This document shows, in pieces, positions 56,403 to 64,000 of a stretch of DNA of 64,000 nucleotides. Numbering within the stretch: the stretch's first letter is position 1; each line of letters begins with the position of its first letter. Source of the DNA: Eupeodes corollae (lineage: Eukaryota > Arthropoda > Insecta > Diptera > Syrphidae); assembly GCF_945859685.1 (NCBI RefSeq), contig NC_079148.1, positions 123,275,621 to 123,339,620 of the forward strand. Direction: 5' to 3'. The notes beneath the pieces are model-generated. The model saw only the letters and a list, made by a program, of their open reading frames with translations. It did not search any database and was not told the origin of the DNA. The position numbers and the translations under genes were made by a program.

Positions 56403-58686
56403 TAAAGTCAACCGGGCCAAAGCTGCAAGACTAGCCTCTCATTGGGACTCCTACAAAGAATCCCTAAGAATCTACAAGAAGGCACTAAGGAAATCCAAGC
56501 GATCTTCTTGGCGATCCTTCTGTGGCATGATGGAAGAAACTTCCGAAGCCTCTAGGTTACGGAAAATTCTTTCAACTAATCCAGCTATGCCAAGCTGCTT
56601 GAAAAATGCAGACGGCTCCTGGACAAATTCAAGTAATGAATCGCTGAACTTACTGTTGGACACTCACTTTAAAGCAGGTAAATGCTCCCAAGACAATCCT
56701 TAAGATCTACGACCTATAAGTCTATCATCATTCCTTCTTAAGACCCTGGAAAGATTGATTGATATCCATTTATCAACATGCCTACTGTAAAGGTAAATCG
56801 GTGGAAACAGCGTTACGCACTTTAGTTCGCACCATCGAATATTCACTCCATCATAAAGAGTTCACTATGGTTGCTTTTCTTGACATCGCAGGTGCCTTTA
56901 ACAACGTGGACACATCTGCAATCACATCTACACTGACATCTCTAAATGTTGAGAGTTCGCTTCGGGAGTTTATTCATTTAATGCTTACTAGCAGAATAAT
57001 TAACTCAAAACTGGGCAACTCTTCTAGCAGACGATTCGTTAGTAGAGGGACACCGCAAGGTGGTGTTATATCCCCTCTTCTCTGGAACCTAGTGGTGAAT
57101 GAAATCCTAACTAGTCTGGATGCGGAAGGTTTCAGAGTAATAGCCTATATGGAGGTCGTTGCTATAGCAGTTTCAGGAAAGCATCTTATCATCCTAAAAG
57201 AACTCCTACAAAATGCCTTGGACAGACTATAGGTGTGGACTGGGTGTTAACCCACACAAAACCGATCTGGTCTTATTTTCGAGGAGATACAAAATTCCAT
57301 TTGACAACCCTCCCTATATTAAAGGAATCCATTTAAAATTCTCAGACGAGGCTAAATACCTGGGTCTTGTCTTAGACAAAAAACTAAATTGAATAAATTG
57401 AATAAGTTAAATAAAGTCCAACGTTCAGCCTGCCTATGTATAAGCGGATAGCTTCGCAGAAACCGTCAGCGGTACTGGACACCTTGCTCTACCTTACACC
57501 TCTTGACATATTTAGCAAACAAATAGCTGCAAGCTCTGGTATTCGCGTCAATGCTTCGTCGCAGTGGACTAACAACAACATTGGCCACTTCGTAATTCTG
57601 AGGTACTTAGAATCAATTCCAAAGCACACAGACTACACCATCCCCCAACTACAATTCGACAGAAACTTCCAGATTTCTATACCTACCAGATCTTTTTGGG
57701 AGGATAGGACATTCTTGGAGGAAGAGTCAATCCATTTTTACACAGATGGCTCAAAAACCAAAGAAGGGGTTGGTGGAGGTGTGTACTCTCAACGGCTGAA
57801 ATTAAGTCTCTCATTCCGCCTTCCCAATCATTGTAGCGTGTTTCAGGCGGAACTTTTGGCGATTAAGGAAGTCTTGTCTTGGCTCAAAGAAAACGTGATA
57901 TCAACATCTGATATCCGTATTTTCTCTGACAGCCAGGCCGCTATCAAATCTCTGGACTCTGTTTCTACAAACTCTATAACAGTCCATAACTGTCAATCAT
58001 CTCTAATGGAGATGGCGCAACAGTTTAATATTCACCTTTGCTGGGTGCCGGGCCATAGAGACATTCCAGGTAACTGTATAAGGCAGATGAACTCGCCAGG
58101 AACGGTACAGTACAGCCCATCCTACCACGTTTGGCAAGTACTGGCATACCAATCGCTACTTGTAAAATGTTGCTAATGCAAGACGCTGTGAGGAGTGCTG
58201 GCACCAGGTGGAACAACATCTCCACGTGTCAAGCCACAAAAAACATCTGGCCAACACTGGATATAAAACGTTCAAGGTGCTTGCGCTCTCTAAGCAGATC
58301 GCATATAAGCTCAATAATAGGTGTCATAACCGGACACTGTCTAATAGGAAAGCACGCCACGAGACTAGGCGTATTCTCAAATGACTTTTGCAGAAGCTGT
58401 ATGGACGAGGAAGAGGAAGAAACGGTTCTTCATCTTCTCTGCACATGCCCTGCTCTAGCTCGAAAACGCAAGAATTACCTAGGAGAATTCTTCTTTAACG
58501 ATCTCAACGATCTAAATCATATCGGGATAATCAGCCTCTCACGTTTCGTAAGGGACTCTAGCTGGTTCCATTGAGCTTAGGAGGAAGCCTCAAGGTTCAT
58601 GTGGTATCACAATGGGCCATTAAACTGGCCTAAGTGTGTCCGTTTCCATCTTGGACAGCCACTATAACCTAACCTAACCTAAAGTT
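56403..58686 (+). mobile_element. LINE with RNase H, second copy, inserted in family C
   Basis: The element is 56409-58680, flanked by TAAAGT on both sides (a short target duplication that overlaps the tail). Removing it restores a normal family C monomer across the junction. It ends in CTATAACCTAACCTAACCT, the same tail type as the copy at 18913-20838. It contains more of the 5' side (KAARLASHWDSYKESLRIYK), but internal deletions have removed most of the fingers of the polymerase. Confidence 0.9.
56412..58574 (+). pseudogene. Reverse transcriptase-RNase H pseudogene with lost YADD
   Basis: Order: pre-RT region (RKSKRSSWRSFCGMMEETSE); a deletion before DLRPISLSSFLLKTLERLID; then AFLDIAGAFNNVDTSAI and FVSRGTPQGGVISPLLWN. 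At the active site the sequence reads VIAYMEVVAIAV where the sister copy has VIAYSDDVAISV, so both catalytic aspartates are gone. A frameshift follows at about 57232, and part of the thumb (57390-57420) is deleted. The RNase H domain is well kept (IHFYTDGSKTKEGVGGGVYS, FSDSQAAIKSL, IHLCWVPGHRDIPGNC). The C-terminal zinc knuckle FCRSCMDEEEEETVLHLLCT is in a third frame (58131-58574). Confidence 0.9.
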
Positions 58687-59310
58687 ATTTCGAAGCCATA
58701 ATTTCAAATTTTTGAAAGATATTTGAGTCGAAAATTAATTTTTATCAACTTTGAGTGATATTTTCTCTTAAGTTTTTATTTTTTGTAAAAAAAAATGTCT
58801 ATTCAATTTTTCTCAACATTTTACCGAATTGTGAAAATAATATTTCTTATAACATTAAATAAGTTTGAAGCTATAATCTCAAGTTTTTGAAAAGATATTT
58901 GAGTCGAAATTCAATTTTTACCAACTTTGCATAATGTTTTTTTAGGTTTTTATTTTTTATAAAAAAAAACTGTCAATTCGATTCTGATCAAAATTTTATC
59001 AGCACAAAATTATCTGAAATTGAATTAATTTTTTATTCGTAAAATATTCGATTTTTAATTTATTATTGTATCGCGTTACAATTTATAATATAAAATTTAA
59101 TTCAAGTCTCTAGCGTCATTGGTTCGTGAGATATTTAGGGTTAACTTAAATTTTCACCTTTTTTTTTAAACTGCTATAGTAAAAAAACGTCCACGCAATT
59201 TTCTTGAGAGCCCTTTCTGCATAGTTCTGCAATTTTATCTGTACAAACAAATTTATTTGAATTCCATAGCTCTTCTGGATCTTTATCTATAGACGACGAA
59301 AAAAACGTTG

Positions 59311-60805
59311 TTTCTTTTATTCAAATACAAAAATCTGACCGGTACATAAATACAATTTGAAAATCTCTATAAGGAACTGTAAGTCACATGCAAGCCTCTT
59401 CTTAATTTCAAAATAATACTGAACACTGTCATAGTACAGAAAATCTTGACATTTGATTTCGAATTTAATTTCCATTTGTTTCAATTTAACAACAAAAAAA
59501 GAGGAAGAACTTTGTTTTCAATAAAATATAGTAGTTACCTCTCGCAAGTCCCTTTCTAAATAAATCTTTTACCCTGTTTGTTTTCATAAATACAAACATT
59601 TATAATATCAACTTGAAACCAAAACCGATTATTATATAAATGTTTTTCCAAATGGAGTATTCATCGAAACGGAAACAGAAACCAAAATCAAACATACATA
59701 ATAAATTAGATAAAAGGTTCGTTTTGTTCTTCAGCACATATCGTATATATATATATGTGTGTATTTATAATGTATGCCACCGACACACAAACATGATTTA
59801 TAAAATATTCCTCAAGAATATATTTACTTATGCAAAATAGCTATAACTGAAAACCCCAAAATTCTAAGTGGAGTTGATTTAACGCTTCATGGCCACAACC
59901 GCACAATCATCAGCATCAGAGATTCACTGCTGGTTTTCGGAATTGGACATATTATCTTTACTATATGGAAAGACAGCTAAAAGAAAAGAAATGAAGACAC
60001 ACACATTATTCTGAAGGCTTTAAAGCATCATCCAATCAGCCACTCTCTAGTACCTTGTGAAAAATACAAAAAAAAAGAAGAACTTTTTATCTGTGACACT
60101 TCTTGATGAAATTAATTTCTATTTTACTCCGCCAACGACAGTGGTTAGATTTATTCATTTATATTTTTATTTATTTTAGAAAGACCGTTTAATTTAATCC
60201 AACTGGAGAATGAGGAGTGAGAGCCAGATAAGAGGTTGCCACAATAGAAAAAAAAATGTCTGCATATTTCTGAATTTTTAAAAGAAATATTTATATTTTA
60301 AATTCAATATTTAAGTTAAAATAGCAAAAATATACTTTTTAGGGAATGGAATTTTTTCCAAATTTATTTTTGTATAAATTTAATTAAAAGATTGTAGATA
60401 TTGAATTCATCTATAAAAAGTTTGGACTAAAGATGCTGACACGAGATTCGTGCGTCAAATTTAAAAAAGCCATTTTCGATTTACGAAAGAAATTGGTGTC
60501 AAAGTATTTGTTTGAAATCCAAAAGAAATCGCTATGTTCGCTCGTTAAACGTTAAGGTCCTTCACACTTAATGTTTCATACAATCATTTGTTTTTAAGAT
60601 GAAACTAAGTGACATAACTTAAGCCACTTTGCAATGAAGATTGATTTTGTTGAATTAACGAAAAAATGCTTAGTATTTCTATTTGATTAAAGATGGAAAA
60701 AAATCAGTTTAAATGATCAAACAGGCAACATTATCTTTATTTTTAAAGAACGTATTCTTCGGTACATCTATTTCCTTAGATCGGGAAAAAGGGATTAATT
60801 TAACT
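59311..60805. other. Noncoding, no gene recognised
   Basis: AT-rich; short frames only. No repeat of the families described here. Confidence 0.45.
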
Positions 60806-61716
60806 TAAAAAAAGGCTGGGATGCGACCCATACTGATAACTTCCCATTCCGTCTTTCGATTTGTCTTTCTTAAAAGTTTGTAGATTTTCGTGTTGTTTTA
60901 AAACTTTGCCAGTTGAATTATTCTTAAAAATTTAAAAATTACCAACAATATTTTGCATGCAATGAAATAGTTTTATTTTAAAATCTACTTTTGTTAACGA
61001 GCCGAAAACCAATTTTGCAAAAAAAAAACTGTCAATTCGACTTTTCTTTGATTTGACAACAATATTTTTTAAGGTAAAATCAGTTTAAAGCCAATATCTG
61101 AAATTTTTGAAAAGATATTTGTGCCGAAATAAATTTTTACCAACTTTTGTTAATTCTTTTTTGGTTTTTATTTTTTGTAAGAAAACTGTCGAATCGATTT
61201 TTCTGAAACTTTTTCCAGGTGTTAAAAACGTTATTTTTTGTTATACAAAATTGTTTTGGAGATAATACCATTTTTTGCTCGTAATATTTTCGAGGTGACA
61301 ACATTTTTTTAGGTTTTTTAATTTATAAAACAATTTCAATTGGATTTTTTTCCAAAAATTTATTTGTTTGGTTTCACGTTACAATATTGTATACTATAAA
61401 ATTTAATTCAAGTCTCTACTAGCATTATTGGTTCGTGAGATATTAGGAGTTAACTAAAATTTTCACCTTTTTTTCATAAATTGTTATGGTACAAAAAATT
61501 ACCCGCACTTAATTTGTTTGAGACTCCTTTCTTCATTATTATCTGTATAGCAAAATTTATTTGAAGTCGATATCTTTATTGTTTCTTGAGCTATGGACGG
61601 CTAAAAAAACGTAAAGTGTACGGACGTACGAAGGTACGTACGAAACGTCGAGAAATGTCAAAATTTGCAATTCGACAAATCGAACCAATTACAATAACTT
61701 CCTGTGGAAAGTTTAA
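60806..61716 (-). repeat. Family C copy, complete, shortest
   Basis: The B end AAAAAAAGGCTGGGATGCGA starts at about 60806 and two monomers follow. The core comes next, with a shortened CG-rich block (ACGGACGTACGAAGGTACGT), and the A-end palindrome AACTTCCTGTGGAAAGTTTA is at 61695-61716. At 0.91 kb it has the fewest monomers of the complete copies. Confidence 0.87.
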
Positions 61717-63450
61717 AAGTGACAATTTTTTACAGTATTTTATAGCTCAAATAGCAAAACCTTATATTGTTAAAATCGTTCAATTTACTGACTATAAACA
61801 TGTTTTTAAATTTGTTCTGCCACTAAAAACGTTTAATCTGAACACATCTCACTGCTTAGACCGTTCATGAAAAAGGTAACCAAGCAAAACTTAATCTGTG
61901 GACCAAAACTATTTATAATGAAATGTGAGAAACTCAGAACTCGTTTAAAACAAGAGTAAAATCATCTTCTTCACTTAGTTCATTTTAATCTGTAGCAAAA
62001 TTTTGAAACTTATGATAAAATTTTTAAGAGTAATCTAAAAAAATAGAAGAAATGGCAACCATGTTTATGAAAAGAAGATAATATTTTCAATAAAGCCCTC
62101 GGCAAGAGGTTATAATTACTGCGTTTAATTTTTGCAAAACCGCTATTCACGCTAAGTCACTTGTCTCATAGTCAAATAAAACAAAAACAAAACACACTTA
62201 CAACGAAAGTACAACGGCTACGAGATGCGACGATGGAGCGACACGATGAATTGGCCAAAATAGAAAGGTGAAAGGATGAATAAGAAGCGTATACCTATCT
62301 ACAGTGAAATTGAGTCCACGCGATCACACTATAAAGGTAAAGTCGTTAAGAGATTAAATTTGTTTTCAATGGGGTCTCACACCATCACCCGATGACACGA
62401 AATGCAAAAGAATTTCAAGCAAATAAACAAAACTCCAACTCACAATTCAAAAACAAAAAGTTGGCATCAGCTACATGTATTTTTTCAAAATATCTCCAAC
62501 AACAAACCTATTGTCATATGATACACAACTTCAATTCCGAAAGGTATACCTAGACCTACGCAATTCATTCTCATATAGACATTAAGTATCTAACATCAGA
62601 CACTTTCTTTTTATGGACATATTTTGGTCAACTATAAAATGCAAATTGTCATTCCTATACAAGATTATGTGCATAACTCCCAGACACAGATTACATTACA
62701 CCTTTTCGGTTTCCATGTGTGTATGAATGAATGGCTAAAAGCATTATGCAGAAACACACATCAGAAAGATACAATTTCTGCTTCTGGGAATTGAAATTCA
62801 TACTTAGGTGAAAAATTATCAGCCTTAATTATATGAGAGAAAAAATATACTCAGTGTTAAAGTGTATTTTTTTAAAGATGTCCAAAAACGAACACAAGAC
62901 TCAAATTTCACACTCTCTAGTGTGGTTGTCAATCAAACTTTAAAATTCTAAATATATTTGTATATTTTTTCCCAAATGATTTCTATTTTTTGTGGTAAGG
63001 CTTTTCGTAGCGTATGTGGAACATTCCTTTTATTTTGTTTAACTTTAAATTGGAAGTTATTGTAAACGAGCGTATTTTTCGAATTCTCTGTGTTTTTTTC
63101 GCCATCAAAATCTTAAGGACTAATAAACATGGCGAATAAAAATAAAAACAATTCAATTGAAAGTTGTTTTCTCGCAATAAGAAATAACCTTCAAAAACTT
63201 GGTAAAAATTGTTTTCGAAAATCAATTTTTTAAACGAGATTCAAATCTATTACATAAGCACTAAATAAATGAAACATGTTATTTACAAAAACCGTATTTA
63301 AAAGAAATTAATAAATTAAGTTTCTTGTGACAAATAAGACGACATTTGAACGACATTGCGACGGTTTTCTTTCCGCATCTGCATCAAAATTGAACATTCC
63401 TGAAAAACTCTTCAACTTTTTCACATTTGTTAATTCCGAAGAGTCTGATA
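61717..63450. other. Noncoding, no gene recognised
   Basis: No supported gene. Around 63038-63070, TTTAACTTTAAATTGGAAGTTATTG faintly resembles a family C A end, and 63150-63230 resembles one monomer. If real, this is a very old copy. Confidence 0.4.
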
Positions 63451-63451
63451 A

Positions 63452-64000
63452 TTTCACACTGATAATTTCCCATCCCGTTTGTCGATTAGTAATGCTTAAA
63501 AGGTTTGTAGGTTTTCGTGTTTTCTAAAAAAAGTTGTCTGATGAATTATTCACCAAAATTTCAAAATTACCAACAATATTTTGCATATATGCTGAAATAG
63601 TTTGATATCAAATTCAATTTTATTTAACGAGATTTTTAGTCGAAAACCAATTTTAAACAATTTCAGCAGCATTTCTTAATTGCTTCCTTTTATTTCTTAT
63701 ACGAACAAAATGGATTAATGAAATTAATTTGAAGTCAATATCTTTTATTATTCACGAGATTTTGAAACCGAACATCAATTTTTACCAATCTTGCGTACTA
63801 TTTTTTTGTAGATTTTATTTTTTTATGAATGGATTTTTATACAAAAATTACTGAATATCGAGAAGAACATTTAATGTGTTATAAAATTAGTTTGAACCCA
63901 ATATTTCAAATTTTTTAAAAGATATTTGAGTCGCAAATCAATTTTTACCAAGTTTTAGTGATGATTTTTTTAGGTTTTTATTTTTTGTAGAAAAAACTGT
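63452..64000 (-). repeat. Family C copy running off the window
   Basis: The B end, with its first bases lost, begins at ACACTGATAATTTCCCATCC (63457). Monomers with GATATTTGAGTCGCAAATCA and TTTTTACCAAGTTTTAGTGA boxes run to the window edge. Confidence 0.82.

Larger units (their letters stand above)
55857..59310 (-). repeat. Family C copy, split by an RNase H LINE
   Basis: The B end AAAAAAAGAGGCTGGGTTGC starts at about 55857, but the AACTTCCCATCCCGTC block is lost. Monomers run to 56408 and resume at 58681. The core (TTCAAGTCTCTAGCGTCATT, CTATAGTAAAAAAACGTCCA) continues to about 59310, where the copy stops at GACGACGAAAAAAACGT without the A end. Confidence 0.85.

Overview
The window looks like a stretch of AT-rich nuclear DNA from an insect, most likely a brachyceran fly. 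The reasons are the one complete gene (a single-exon digestive trypsin with a fly-type TATA and initiator promoter), the fly-like 5' leader sequences, and the mix of mobile elements (Jockey-type and RNase H-bearing LINEs, a tRNA-derived SINE, Helitron, mariner and hAT). There is no bacterial or viral gene organisation. I cannot name the species from sequence alone.

Layout. Transposable elements dominate. One repeat family, called family C here, accounts for about 16 kb (a quarter of the window) in some fifteen copies or pieces. One end (A) starts with a short palindrome around AACTTCC/GGAAGTT. The other end (B) reads inward as GAGGCTGGGATGCGACCC. Between them lie a conserved AT-rich core, a CG-rich CGTACGTC stretch, and a variable number of ~175-bp tandem monomers. 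It shows no open protein gene. The clearest copy is 24938-27119.

Nested insertions are frequent. A gutted Helitron (1582-4467) sits in a C copy (1319-5444). A head-to-head LINE pair (21534-23329) sits in a C copy (20962-23920). An RNase H LINE (56409-58680) sits in a C copy (55857-59310). A LINE (49227-50076) sits in a SINE. At 30365-34970 there is a three-level nest: an old Jockey-like LINE, split by a second LINE, which is split by a hAT element with a perfect 8-bp target duplication. Mariner-type transposase remnants lie at 38787-39660, 43190-43776 and 48449-48965.

Host genes. The trypsin precursor gene (15074-15841, minus strand) has TATA box, initiator and poly(A) signal in place. Two weaker candidates are spliced: a two-exon gene for a 48-residue protein (6144-6156 joined to 7200-7333) and a promoter plus first coding exon (about 46800-47263) that may open a larger gene whose remaining exons are not visible. 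Long stretches (12.4-13.0, 13.4-14.7, 16.9-18.9, 27.1-29.2, 36.6-38.8, 39.7-43.2, 47.3-48.4, 52.5-54.1, 59.3-60.8 and 61.7-63.4 kb) hold no gene I can support.
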